Shown here: positions 24,997 through 33,264 of the stretch, one piece after another
How positions within the stretch are numbered: position 1 is the first letter of the stretch
How the letters are laid out: the number at the start of each line of letters is the position of its first letter
Origin: JAMWDF01 sp964645405
Lineage (GTDB): Bacteria > Ratteibacteria > UBA8468 > B48-G9 > DSTR01
Assembly: GCA_964645405.1 (NCBI GenBank)
Contig: CAZYCA010000044.1
Location: 248,001-312,000, forward strand
Direction: 5' to 3'
DNA: 64,000 nucleotides
Program-made: the position numbers and the translations under genes
Notes under the pieces: generated by a model
What the model saw: only the letters and a program-made list of their open reading frames with translations
Told to the model about the DNA's origin: nothing
Database searches by the model: none

Positions 24997-25671
24997 TTAA
25001 TCCCCGGCAATTTTGAATTCACAGCGTCTGTTTTTAGCCCAGGCTTCTTCATTGGAACGGGGGTCAGCTGGTTTATCCTCACCGTAACTGGTGGTAAAAA
25101 GTCTGCCGGCTGCTACTCCCAGGGAAACAAGATATCTTCTGGCACTGAGACTGCGTTGTTCCCCCAGAGCCAAATTATATTCCCTGGTACCTCTTTCGTC
25201 GCAATGACCTTCAATCATTATTTTATACCCGGGGTTCTGCAGAAGAAAGGTGGCTATATCTTTAAGGACAGCCTGTGCCTGGGGTTTGAGGTCGTAACGG
25301 TCAAAATCAAAATAAATGTTCTGGAAAATTCGCGCTATCTCTGGAGAAATTTCCTCAGGTTTCTTAAACTGTGTTCCTGGTGGTACTGGGGTCTGGGGTA
25401 TGTCTGCCCCTTTGGTCGCAATGGCTATCTCTGTGGGACTGGCTTTGGCTGTAGTTGGTGTCTCAGGTGGGGTGACCTTTGGTGGCTGCACTGCAGGAGG
25501 AGGTGGTACAGTTGGTGGCACAGCAGGTGGTACAGTTGGTGACACAGTAGTTGGCTCTTCCACCTTCTTCTGTAAAGCTTCTTTGGCTTCTTTCCTTTTT
25601 TTCATAACTTCCGGGCAGCATCCGGCAAGTATAACTGCCCCCAGAAGAAAACTCACAATCCAGCTTCTCAT
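24997..25671 (-). CDS. pal: Peptidoglycan-associated lipoprotein Pal
   Basis: A 224-aa OmpA-domain lipoprotein. ATG 25671 is chosen: it follows a GGGAGGG site and starts a lipoprotein signal with lipobox ILAGC (Cys18). A Pro/Val/Thr-rich linker (about residues 40-85) precedes the OmpA-like domain, with IYFDFDRYDLKP and MIEGHCDERGTREYN, the peptidoglycan-binding signature of Pal. In the Tol-Pal system it tethers the outer membrane to the wall at the division site and is pulled by TolB. It sits between tolB and the LysM lipoprotein gene. Confidence 0.93.
   Translation of the reverse strand: MRSWIVSFLLGAVILAGCCPEVMKKRKEAKEALQKKVEEPTTVSPTVPPAVPPTVPPPPAVQPPKVTPPETPTTAKASPTEIAIATKGADIPQTPVPPGTQFKKPEEISPEIARIFQNIYFDFDRYDLKPQAQAVLKDIATFLLQNPGYKIMIEGHCDERGTREYNLALGEQRSLSARRYLVSLGVAAGRLFTTSYGEDKPADPRSNEEAWAKNRRCEFKIAGD
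25500..25552 (-). repeat. Short repeats coding the Pro-rich linker of Pal
   Basis: About 2.5 degenerate copies of a GGTACAGTTGGTGGCACAGC-like unit (plus-strand reading) code the repeated T-V-P-P linker. Such tracts expand and contract easily. Confidence 0.6.
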
Positions 25672-25691
25672 TTTACCCTCCCTGTTTGTAG

Positions 25692-26921
25692 CTAAAATGC
25701 CCAGCACGGGCTGAAGCAATTAAATTGTTCCTTGGTTAATTTTCTCTTTTCTCGGGTGATGATGTCAATAATTCCCAGCCATCCTGAGCTGGTAGTTGCC
25801 CGGGAATAGACAAGATGGCGGCTGTCTGCTGCCCAGGAAACATCTTCCGCACCAAGATTTTCATCCACTACAATCGTCTGTCTGGTTTTAACTTCATACA
25901 CTGCCAGACCAAAAGTTCCGGAATGAGAAAAAACATAGGCTATAAAATTACCATCAGGCGACCAGGCAGGGGAGGTACAGTAGCCGGAAAGAAAACTGAT
26001 TCTTCTCACCTGGAAACCATCACGGTTCATCAAAAAGATTTGTGGTTTACCCTGTCTGTCTGATACAAAAGCCAGCAGCTTACCATCCGGAGAGAAACTT
26101 GGTGAACTATCAATAGCCCGGTCGTAGGTTAACTGTTTGAGATATCTATCCCTTTCCCGGAAAAGATAAATCTCAGGATTACCGCTTTTGCTTAAAACCA
26201 CAGCAACCTCACCCGTTGTCTGACAGAAACTGGCACAAGCGTTTAACCCTGGTTCTGCCAGGAAAAGACTTGTATTTCTGGAAACAGGGTCGAACTGTAT
26301 CAGTTTCGGCCAGCCTCCCTCGTAGGAGACAAGGAGTAATTTCTGACTGGTGGGTATCCAGCGAGGATAATGAACCATAAACGGGAAGTCTGTTATCTGT
26401 CTTTCGTTTTCTCCGTCAGCATCAATACAGTAAATCTGGTAACTACCCGTGCGGCTGGAAACATAAAAAATTCTGGAGGAAGCAATCCCCGGTTTTCCGG
26501 TAAGCGCCAGTACTAAATCATCGGCTACCTGGTGGGCAAAACTTCTCGGTTCGACAGGTGCAGAGTAATCCTGATTCCACAACCTTTCCTGGTCATTGGT
26601 GTCTTCAATGCTGAAGGATATTTTTTTGTTCCTGGTCACAGAAGTAAGAACAAGCGACTGGACACAGCTGTTTTTTTCTGTCTGGAGTGATTCTTCTGAA
26701 AGAAAAGACACTTTCTGGATAGTGAAATAGCCAGAATACTCCAGGTCTCTTTTCAGGGTGGTGGAAAATTTTTCCCAGAAGGTATCACGTTTTTGGACAA
26801 GCAGAATTGCCAGGGGTACCTTCTGGTTGAGATTCTGGCTAATCTGAAGGAAAACACGAGCCTTTACACTTTCTGAAACCACAACAAGCGTGACAAAAAC
26901 TATCAAGAAAAGGCGTTTCAT
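25692..26921 (-). CDS. tolB: Tol-Pal system protein TolB
   Basis: A 409-aa periplasmic protein with an N-terminal signal (MKRLFLIVFVTLVVVS), an N-terminal alpha/beta domain, and a six-bladed beta-propeller with repeated SPDGKLLAFVSDRQGKPQIF and SPDGNFIAYVFS-type blades. It shuttles between the inner-membrane Tol motor and Pal. Its ATG overlaps the tolR stop by 4 bases. In proteobacteria tolA lies between tolR and tolB; here it is missing. Confidence 0.92.
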   Translation of the reverse strand: MKRLFLIVFVTLVVVSESVKARVFLQISQNLNQKVPLAILLVQKRDTFWEKFSTTLKRDLEYSGYFTIQKVSFLSEESLQTEKNSCVQSLVLTSVTRNKKISFSIEDTNDQERLWNQDYSAPVEPRSFAHQVADDLVLALTGKPGIASSRIFYVSSRTGSYQIYCIDADGENERQITDFPFMVHYPRWIPTSQKLLLVSYEGGWPKLIQFDPVSRNTSLFLAEPGLNACASFCQTTGEVAVVLSKSGNPEIYLFRERDRYLKQLTYDRAIDSSPSFSPDGKLLAFVSDRQGKPQIFLMNRDGFQVRRISFLSGYCTSPAWSPDGNFIAYVFSHSGTFGLAVYEVKTRQTIVVDENLGAEDVSWAADSRHLVYSRATTSSGWLGIIDIITREKRKLTKEQFNCFSPCWAF

Positions 26922-27349
26922 GGTCGGTTCCCTTTCTTTATCTCTTCCGGGGATACCTGGGTGGCCAGTCCTACCAGGTTCACATTGGCTGTTTTGATAA
27001 GGTCAAGCACCTGTGCCAGCTCCCCGTAAGAGATACGTTCATCTCCTTTTACTATCACTGTTAAATCTGGCTCTTTCTGGATTCGCTCCTGGAGAGAGGC
27101 AGTAAGTTGTTCAGCAGAAACAGGCGTTCCTGCCAGATAGTAGAGTCTACCGGGAGCAACAGTAACGATAATAGTCTTTTCCGCACTCAATCGGGCTGGA
27201 GAGGTAGTTGGCAATTTAACCTCAAATCCCTGCTCAATGAAAGGTGAAATCATCAACAAAACCACTACCAGAGTGAGTGCAATGTCCACCAGGTTGGTTA
27301 TATTGATTGGTGGAAAAGCCGGAGCAGTCAATGTTCTTCTTATGCTCAT
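26918..27349 (-). CDS. tolR: ExbD/TolR family proton-channel protein
   Basis: A 143-aa inner-membrane protein with one transmembrane helix near residues 20-42 (VDIALTLVVVLLMISPF), carrying the conserved Asp of the proton path at its start, and a periplasmic domain ending in VKGDERISYGELAQVLDLIKTA, typical of ExbD/TolR. It works with the TolQ-like protein to convert proton flow to force. It overlaps tolQ and tolB by 4 bases each. Confidence 0.9.
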   Translation of the reverse strand: MSIRRTLTAPAFPPINITNLVDIALTLVVVLLMISPFIEQGFEVKLPTTSPARLSAEKTIIVTVAPGRLYYLAGTPVSAEQLTASLQERIQKEPDLTVIVKGDERISYGELAQVLDLIKTANVNLVGLATQVSPEEIKKGNRP

Positions 27350-27963
27350 ATTCTTCTGTTCCCTTCCCTTAAAATTTCCGCAATTTCTGGAAGCAAAGAA
27401 TCAATGCGGCTTGCCAGTTTCTTTAAAGATTCAGTGAAATAACTATATCCCACAGCTGCGGGAATGGCTACGATAAGACCGATAACAGTGGTGACTAAAG
27501 CCTCCGCCACACCTGAGGCTACTACCCTGATGGAAGAAGAGCCACTGAGATACATTTGATGGAAAGCAATCAGCAATCCCCAGACCGTTCCCAGAAGGCC
27601 AAGGAAAGGAGCTACTGTACTGATGGCAGCCAGAAAAGCTACATTGCTGCCTAAACTTTCCATTTCTCTCACTGCCACCTTCTCCAGATGAGAGATAAGC
27701 CTTTCTTCGGGTATAGTTTCCCGTTTTACCAGTTGCTCACCGTACTGGAAGACAGTGTGCACCGGTGAAAGCGACTGAAAAACAATCTGGCCGGAAGTCA
27801 GGTCCTGCTCAAATTCAGTTTGCCGACGGTTGATGCGCCGCAGAACAAGGAATTTTTCAATCATAATCCACCAGGAAAAGAGGGAAAGCAAAAATAGTAC
27901 CACCAGGTCAGCCTTTCCTGCCCAGTCACAGTGGCGCCATGCTGCCAGAAGAATTGATGCCAT
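27346..27963 (-). CDS. tolQ: ExbB/TolQ family proton-channel protein
   Basis: A 205-aa membrane protein with three helices (residues about 18-38, 112-135 and 150-175). The MotA/TolQ/ExbB signature runs through LGLLGTVWGLLIAF and ALVTTVIGLIVAIPA. It forms the stator-like pentamer around TolR. It heads the tol-pal unit. The ATG at 27963 has no Shine-Dalgarno and lies 6 bases after a -10 box, so its mRNA is probably leaderless. Confidence 0.9.
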   Translation of the reverse strand: MASILLAAWRHCDWAGKADLVVLFLLSLFSWWIMIEKFLVLRRINRRQTEFEQDLTSGQIVFQSLSPVHTVFQYGEQLVKRETIPEERLISHLEKVAVREMESLGSNVAFLAAISTVAPFLGLLGTVWGLLIAFHQMYLSGSSSIRVVASGVAEALVTTVIGLIVAIPAAVGYSYFTESLKKLASRIDSLLPEIAEILREGNRRI

Positions 27964-27969
27964 ACAATT

Positions 27970-27998
27970 AGTTTAATCACTTATGGTAGGAAAGTCAA
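27970..27998 (-). promoter_or_regulatory. Promoter of the tol-pal operon
   Basis: On the minus strand -35 TTGACT (27998-27993), 17-base spacer, -10 TAAACT (27975-27970). Predicted start coincides with the tolQ ATG. One base separates its -35 from that of the divergent prepilin peptidase promoter. Confidence 0.66.
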
Positions 27999-27999
27999 C

Positions 28000-28028
28000 T
28001 TGACTTCCAATCCGGCACTGTCTAAAAT
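28000..28028 (+). promoter_or_regulatory. Promoter of the prepilin peptidase-recG unit
   Basis: -35 TTGACT at 28000-28005, 17-base spacer, -10 TAAAAT at 28023-28028; start near 28035. With the tol promoter the two -35 boxes form the perfect palindrome AAGTCAA-C-TTGACTT. Confidence 0.82.
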
Positions 28029-28069
28029 TTAACTACTAGCCGGTTTTAACAGAGAGGGAAGAAACTATC

Positions 28070-28861
28070 ATGGCAGGAGCACTAATTTTTGTCCTGGGGC
28101 TGGTATTTGGTAGTTTTGCTAATGTCTGCATCTACCGTCTGCCAAAGGGTCGTTCCCTGGTGAATCCCGGTTCCCACTGTCCTGGTTGTGGCCATGCCAT
28201 TGTCTGGTATGATAACATTCCCGTTCTCAGCTGGTTTTTGTTACGTGCCAGGTGCAGATTCTGCCACGAGAAAATTTCTGCCCGGTACCCGGTGGTGGAG
28301 TTACTTACCGGTATTTTGTTTCTGGGTTTATATCTTAAGTTCCAGAACTCTCCGATTTTATTGCCAGCTTTTGTACACCTGGGTATTTTCCTTCTGTCTC
28401 TGGTGATTATTTCTTTTATTGACATTGATACGTACCTTATTCCGGATGTCATCGTGCTGCCAGGTATAATTCTTGGTTTGGTGGGAGCATTTTTCATTCC
28501 GGAGTATTTTTTTTCTCTAAGCAGGGTAGAAGGTTTGCTTTACTCTTTGGCAGGCATGTTTTTGGGTGGATTTTTGTTATGGCTGATAGCAATACTCGGA
28601 CGGATTGCTTATAAGAAAGATGCTATGGGTGGTGGTGATGTGAAGCTTCTGGCGATGATCGGTGCTTATCTGGGGTGGAAAAGTGTGTTCATCACTATTT
28701 TTTTTGCTGCTCTGCTGGGCAGCATCATCAGTCTCACACTGATTGGTTTGAAGATTAAAAAGATGGATGACTATATCCCCTTTGGTCCCTATCTGGCTCT
28801 GGGGGCAGTTATAGGCTTAATCTGGAAAGGATACACCTTCTACGGATTTTTTATTCCCTGA
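28070..28861 (+). CDS. pilD: Prepilin peptidase / N-methyltransferase (PilD family)
   Basis: A 263-aa inner-membrane aspartic protease that cleaves and N-methylates type IV prepilins or type II secretion pseudopilins. The N-terminal cytosolic zinc-binding loop has C37, C40, C62 and C65 (CPGC, CRFC). The catalytic Asp residues lie in FIDIDTYLIPD and GGGDVKL. About seven hydrophobic segments. No pilin gene is in the window, so its substrates are elsewhere. First gene of a plus-strand unit running to the small membrane protein at 33.2 kb. Confidence 0.93.
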   Translation: MAGALIFVLGLVFGSFANVCIYRLPKGRSLVNPGSHCPGCGHAIVWYDNIPVLSWFLLRARCRFCHEKISARYPVVELLTGILFLGLYLKFQNSPILLPAFVHLGIFLLSLVIISFIDIDTYLIPDVIVLPGIILGLVGAFFIPEYFFSLSRVEGLLYSLAGMFLGGFLLWLIAILGRIAYKKDAMGGGDVKLLAMIGAYLGWKSVFITIFFAALLGSIISLTLIGLKIKKMDDYIPFGPYLALGAVIGLIWKGYTFYGFFIP

Positions 28862-28891
28862 AAGCAGGGGAAACAGGCAGGGAATTTTACG

Positions 28892-29431
28892 ATGAGCTAT
28901 GCCAGTCTTCTCCTGGTGAAAGAATTCTTCACCCAGCATGGTTTTCTTGTTCTGCAGTATGAAGATGTCCTTCTGGTAAAGAATTCATTACCTGCAGGAG
29001 GCAAAGGGGAAAATTATGTGATGGAACTACAGGATGTTCTCCGGCTGGACCGGGCAATAATTAAACCGGTGGCCTGGCATACACTGAAGTTTGTTCCTTC
29101 TGTTTTGAAAGAATCACCGGAGATTTTTCGCTTTCTTAAAGGGGATTATCTTACTGCTGCCGGGAAAGTCTTTGGCAGGGAAAGTTTTGCTCGTCTTCTG
29201 GTGATTCCTGGATTGCCAGCTTCCGACAGGTTACGGGCAGAATCCATCTCTTATCTGAAGGAAAAGTCTATTGACGGGGTCATCTGTTTCCCTACTTTAC
29301 TTTCTGCTCTGATTAAGAAGATTAATCCACGCCGGGTTTACCTTTCCCAGACAAATGAGATTCTGCGTATCCTTAAATACTATGGTTTTTTCCAGGAAGA
29401 ACAACAGTTGCTGCCTTTTGAAGAAAAATGA
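28892..29431 (+). CDS. Hypothetical 179-aa protein between pilD and recG
   Basis: I do not recognise this family. The ATG follows AGGGA at a usable distance, and the TGA overlaps the recG ATG by 4 bases, so it is a genuine, translation-coupled gene. It is soluble, with no signal or helix for the membrane. Features: DVLLVKNS near the start, a Leu-rich middle, LLVIPGLPASDRLRAESISYLKEKSIDGVICFPTLLSALI as a probable beta-alpha-beta element, and an acidic tail. A nuclease-like or DNA-repair accessory role is suggested only by its coupling to recG. Confidence 0.72.
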   Translation: MSYASLLLVKEFFTQHGFLVLQYEDVLLVKNSLPAGGKGENYVMELQDVLRLDRAIIKPVAWHTLKFVPSVLKESPEIFRFLKGDYLTAAGKVFGRESFARLLVIPGLPASDRLRAESISYLKEKSIDGVICFPTLLSALIKKINPRRVYLSQTNEILRILKYYGFFQEEQQLLPFEEK

Positions 29432-31464
29432 CTCTGGGTTTAAAAACACCGCTGGCAAGTCTTCCTTCTGTAGGAGATAAAAGAAAAAAATATTTCGCCA
29501 GATTAGGGCTGGTAACAGTTGAGGATTTGCTTTTTTTCTTTCCCCGGCGTTACCATGATTTGCGCAATTTCAAGAAAATTTCTCAACTGATTCCCGGGGA
29601 GATAGCATCAGTCAAGGGCAGGGTCCTGGCCAGAGAAGAAAAAAAGATTCCGGGACACAGGGATTATCTCAAGGTAGCAATTCATGATGGCAGTGGTGTA
29701 CTTTACCTAACTTATTTTAACCAGCTTTACCTCAAAGATGTTTTTGTTGTGGACAAAGAATTTTTTATTAACGGCAAAGCAGAATTTTACAAGGGCCAGA
29801 TGCAAATGGTCAACCCTGTATACGAGGAAGTAAGACCAGGACGCCGGGATTGGCTCCTGCCAGTATATGCGCTCACCAGGGGTTTAACTCTCAGTTATAT
29901 CCGCCGGCTGGTGAAGTTTATACTGAATAATCTCAGTGCCTATCCCCGGGAGTTATTACCCCTGGAAAAGCGGCAGGAACTTAATTTGAGTAATATTCGT
30001 TTTGCTCTTGCCAGCATTCATTTCCCGCGTTCAGATATGGACCTGGAAAAAGCGAGGGATTATCTGATTTTTCACGAATTTTTCCGGCTACAGCTGGGAC
30101 TTGTTTTCCAGAAGGAATCAGTCCCGGACCAGGAGAAGGTATCAGCGGATTGGAAACCAGAGCTGGAAAGTATCCAGGAGTTTGAAAACTTTCTTCCTTT
30201 TACTCTTACCTCCGGACAGAAGCAGGTTATGGAAGAAATAATTACTGATATCAGCAAAGGAAAGATTCTGCAAAGACTTGTCCAGGGAGAAGTCGGCTGC
30301 GGTAAGACTGCGGTGGCTATTTTTACTCTCTGGCTTTTTGCCCGGAGAAAATGCCAGGGTGTTTTTTTAAGCCCAACAGAAATTTTAGCAGAACAGCATT
30401 TTCTTAACTGGCAGGAGTTTTTCCTTCGTCAGGGTATTTCTGTGGCTCTTTTGATAGGAGAACTACCTGCCGCGGAAAAGAAAAAGATTATTGAAGAACT
30501 GAAGGAAGGTAAAATTAAAATTGTTATTGGCACTCATGCTCTTCTTTCAGATGATGTTGTTTTTCAGAATTTGAAAGTGGCAGTAGTGGATGAGCAGCAC
30601 AAATTTGGCGTGGCCCAGAGAGAAAAGCTTAAGGAAAAGGGAAAAGGTGTTCATTACTTAATTTTAAGTGCCACGCCCATTCCCAGGAGTGTAGCACTGA
30701 CTTTTTATGGCACCATGGATTTTTCCATTATGGGCGATTTACCAAAAGGGCAACGTCAGGTTTCTACTTATCTGGTTTCGGACAGGGAAAAGGAGGTTGT
30801 TTACCAGTTCATCAAAGAGCAGTTAGTCCAGGGCCAGCAAGGGTATCTGGTAACGCCAGCCATTTCCGGTAACGAAGATATCCAGTCGGCAGTCCGGGAA
30901 TATGAATACTTAAAGAAAAGGTTTCCTGACCAGTATATCGGTCTGATTCATGGAGGGATGAGCAGACAGGAGCAGGAGATTGTTCTGAAACAGTTCCGTC
31001 AGAAAAACATTCATCTTTTGGTGGCGACCACTGTAATAGAATCAGGAATTGATGTTCCGGAGGCCAGTTTTATTGTTGTTGACCAGGTGGAAAGGTTTGG
31101 ACTGGCTCAACTTCATCAGCTAAGGGGGCGGGTTGGGCGGAGCGGGCAGACGGGATATTGTTTCCTTATCGTTTACACGCAGGCAAAGGAGATTCTGGAC
31201 AAATTAGAGAGTTTTCTGGAGGCAGAAACCGGGCTGGAAGTGGCAGAAATGGATTTAAAAATGAGGGGGCCAGGCGATATTCTGGGAACCAGACAGCACG
31301 GAATTATGCCTCTGAAAATCGGGAATATTGTTTCTGATTTGAGAATGTTAGATAAAGCCAGACAGGAAGCAGAGAAAATTTTTCTCCAGGACCCGGAACT
31401 TAAGCAGCCAGAGAATGCAGCCATCCGGGATTATCTTTCTGAGGTGAAAATTTATGGAACCTGA
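29428..31464 (+). CDS. recG: ATP-dependent DNA helicase RecG
   Basis: A 678-aa fork-regression helicase acting on stalled forks and Holliday junctions. The N-terminal wedge domain has LFFFPRRYHDLR. Helicase motifs: GEVGCGKT (motif I), VVDEQHKFG (DEQH box), LSATPIPRS, ATTVIESGIDVPEA and QLRGRVGRS. The C-terminal TRG-like region has GPGDILGTRQHG. Length is normal. The start overlaps the upstream hypothetical gene by 4 bases, and its end overlaps the glycosyltransferase gene by 11. Confidence 0.96.
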   Translation: MTLGLKTPLASLPSVGDKRKKYFARLGLVTVEDLLFFFPRRYHDLRNFKKISQLIPGEIASVKGRVLAREEKKIPGHRDYLKVAIHDGSGVLYLTYFNQLYLKDVFVVDKEFFINGKAEFYKGQMQMVNPVYEEVRPGRRDWLLPVYALTRGLTLSYIRRLVKFILNNLSAYPRELLPLEKRQELNLSNIRFALASIHFPRSDMDLEKARDYLIFHEFFRLQLGLVFQKESVPDQEKVSADWKPELESIQEFENFLPFTLTSGQKQVMEEIITDISKGKILQRLVQGEVGCGKTAVAIFTLWLFARRKCQGVFLSPTEILAEQHFLNWQEFFLRQGISVALLIGELPAAEKKKIIEELKEGKIKIVIGTHALLSDDVVFQNLKVAVVDEQHKFGVAQREKLKEKGKGVHYLILSATPIPRSVALTFYGTMDFSIMGDLPKGQRQVSTYLVSDREKEVVYQFIKEQLVQGQQGYLVTPAISGNEDIQSAVREYEYLKKRFPDQYIGLIHGGMSRQEQEIVLKQFRQKNIHLLVATTVIESGIDVPEASFIVVDQVERFGLAQLHQLRGRVGRSGQTGYCFLIVYTQAKEILDKLESFLEAETGLEVAEMDLKMRGPGDILGTRQHGIMPLKIGNIVSDLRMLDKARQEAEKIFLQDPELKQPENAAIRDYLSEVKIYGT

Positions 31465-32134
31465 TGTTTGTGTGGTTATTCCTGCCCACAATGAAGCAAG
31501 GTCAATATTCTGGCTGGTTCTAAGATTGAAGCAAATTTTCCCTCTGGTGGTGGTAGTGGACGACGGTTCCAGAGATGATACAGGAAAGAAAGCGGCTGAA
31601 GCCGGTGCCATTGTCTTGCGGCATAATGTTTGCCAGGGTAAGGGTGCTGCTTTGAAAACAGGTTTTCAGCAAGCCCTCAAACTGGGAGTAAAAGCAGTTC
31701 TGACAATGGATGCGGACGGTCAGCACCGGGTGGAAGAAGCGCCGGCTTTTATCCAGGCCTGGAAGAAATCACCTGCTGTTAGTATCTGGTTAGGCCGGAG
31801 AAACTTTCGGGCGGAAAAAATGCCTTTCCTGCGCAGGGTAACAAATCTGGTAATGTCATTTTTGATTTCTTTTCTTGGCAGACAATTCATACCAGACACG
31901 CAAACAGGTTATCGTTTAATCAAGAATGATGTCTTAAAGGTTATTAATCTGGTTACCAATCATTTTGAAACAGAATCTGAACTTCTTCTGAAAGCATGCT
32001 GGAAAGGATTTAAAATTGGCTGGGTTCCCATTTCTACTGTCTACGGAGAGGAAAAGAGCAAGATAAGACCTGTTCCGGATACCCTGCGATTTATCCGCAT
32101 GCTGGCTGCTCTCTTATGGATGAGAAAAAGATGA
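31454..32134 (+). CDS. Family 2 glycosyltransferase
   Basis: A 226-aa GT-A fold transferase of the DPM1/polyprenyl-phosphate type. Seen: VVIPAHNEARSI, VVDDGSRDDTG, GKGAALKTGFQQAL, the DXD-like MDADGQH and TQTGYRLIK. No transmembrane helices, so it is a soluble or peripheral enzyme, probably glycosylating a lipid carrier or glycan. Donor and acceptor are unknown. It overlaps recG (11 bases) and pcm (4 bases). Confidence 0.88.
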   Translation: MEPDVCVVIPAHNEARSIFWLVLRLKQIFPLVVVVDDGSRDDTGKKAAEAGAIVLRHNVCQGKGAALKTGFQQALKLGVKAVLTMDADGQHRVEEAPAFIQAWKKSPAVSIWLGRRNFRAEKMPFLRRVTNLVMSFLISFLGRQFIPDTQTGYRLIKNDVLKVINLVTNHFETESELLLKACWKGFKIGWVPISTVYGEEKSKIRPVPDTLRFIRMLAALLWMRKR

Positions 32135-32802
32135 GAATATCTGGTAGCAGGAAGGGAAATAATTTCCAGCAGCAGCGTGAAATGATGGTGAAAGAACAAC
32201 TTGTTGCCAGGGGCATCTGTGATACCAGGGTTCTGGAAGCATTCAGGAAGGTGCAGAGAGAACTTTTTGTGCCTGAAAATTTAAGAGATTGTGCTTATGA
32301 GGATGGCCCTTTACCGATAGGAGAAGGTCAGACCATCAGCCAGCCTTATATGGTGGCTCTGATGACCGAGGCGCTGAGACTTAAAGGCGGGGAGAAAGTT
32401 CTGGAAATAGGTACCGGTAGTGGCTACCAGGCAGCTATTCTGTGCGAGCTCGGCTGCCAGGTCTATTCGGTAGAACGTCTGGAAAGCTTGGCGGAAAGAG
32501 CCAGAGAGATTTTGAAGAAATGCGGATATGAGTTTTGTTTGCGCGTAGGAGATGGAACAGATGGCTGGAAGGAATTTGCACCTTATGATGCCATAGTGGT
32601 TACTGCAGCTGGTCCAAAAATTCCTGAGAGTCTTCTGGCTCAATTGAAGGATGGGGGACGGCTGGTAATGCCTGTTGGTGACCGCTTTATTCAGGATTTA
32701 ATTCTGGTGACCAGACAGGGAAAAACCTTTCACCAGGAAAATCTCGGCGGGTGTCAATTTGTGCCTTTGAAGGGGAAAGAGGGCTGGCCTGAAGACAGCT
32801 GA
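32131..32802 (+). CDS. pcm: Protein-L-isoaspartate O-methyltransferase
   Basis: A SAM-dependent repair enzyme of about 223 aa that methylates isoaspartyl residues in damaged proteins. Seen: QREMMVKEQLVARGI, VPENLRDCAYEDGPLPIGEGQTISQPYMVALM, the SAM-binding VLEIGTGSGYQAAIL, YDAIVVTAAGPKIPESLLAQLKDGGRLVMPVG. I favour ATG 32131, which gives an ATGA overlap with the upstream gene; ATG 32116 is also possible. Confidence 0.93.
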   Translation: MRISGSRKGNNFQQQREMMVKEQLVARGICDTRVLEAFRKVQRELFVPENLRDCAYEDGPLPIGEGQTISQPYMVALMTEALRLKGGEKVLEIGTGSGYQAAILCELGCQVYSVERLESLAERAREILKKCGYEFCLRVGDGTDGWKEFAPYDAIVVTAAGPKIPESLLAQLKDGGRLVMPVGDRFIQDLILVTRQGKTFHQENLGGCQFVPLKGKEGWPEDS

Positions 32803-32808
32803 AAGAAG

Positions 32809-33255
32809 ATGAATTACTTAATTGTTTTAGGATTGGGAATGTTACCGATTTCTGAACTCCGGGGGGCTATCCCCTATGGCCTGGCATGTGGTTTGCCTTT
32901 TTCCCGGGTGGTGGCTGTGGCACTGGCAGGAAATTTATTGCCTGTGGTGCCTCTTTTCTTTTTTCTTCAGCACATTTTGAACTGGTTGGGCCGGTTACCC
33001 GGTGGCAGGAGATTTACTGGCTGGCTGGTTGCCAGAACCCTGGAGAAATCCAGGATGATAGAAATTTATAAGACTTTAGGCCTTCTTGTTTTCGTCGGGA
33101 TACCTCTGCCGATGACTGGTGCCTGGACAGGAACGATGGCTGCTGTTTTACTGGGAATGAAATTTCGTGATTACCTGGTTGGCACTGTGGGTGGGGTACT
33201 TCTGGCTGCTTTAATTGTTTCCCTCGTCAGTCTTGGTGTAATCTCACTTTTTTGA
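32809..33255 (+). CDS. Small multi-drug export family membrane protein
   Basis: A 148-aa protein with about four transmembrane segments, of the family named putative small multi-drug export protein (COG2426). Diagnostic stretches are LPISELRGAIPYGLACGLP near the N terminus and GIPLPMTGAWTGTMAAVLLGM. The transport role implied by the name is not established. It follows pcm by 6 bases and ends the unit; the convergent mgtC gene begins after 9 bases. Confidence 0.85.
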   Translation: MNYLIVLGLGMLPISELRGAIPYGLACGLPFSRVVAVALAGNLLPVVPLFFFLQHILNWLGRLPGGRRFTGWLVARTLEKSRMIEIYKTLGLLVFVGIPLPMTGAWTGTMAAVLLGMKFRDYLVGTVGGVLLAALIVSLVSLGVISLF

Positions 33256-33264
33256 GTTTTTTGC

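Noticed and set aside
25500..25552. Possible CRISPR or VNTR array
   Set aside because: The short repeats code the Pro-rich linker of Pal in frame, with no spacers.
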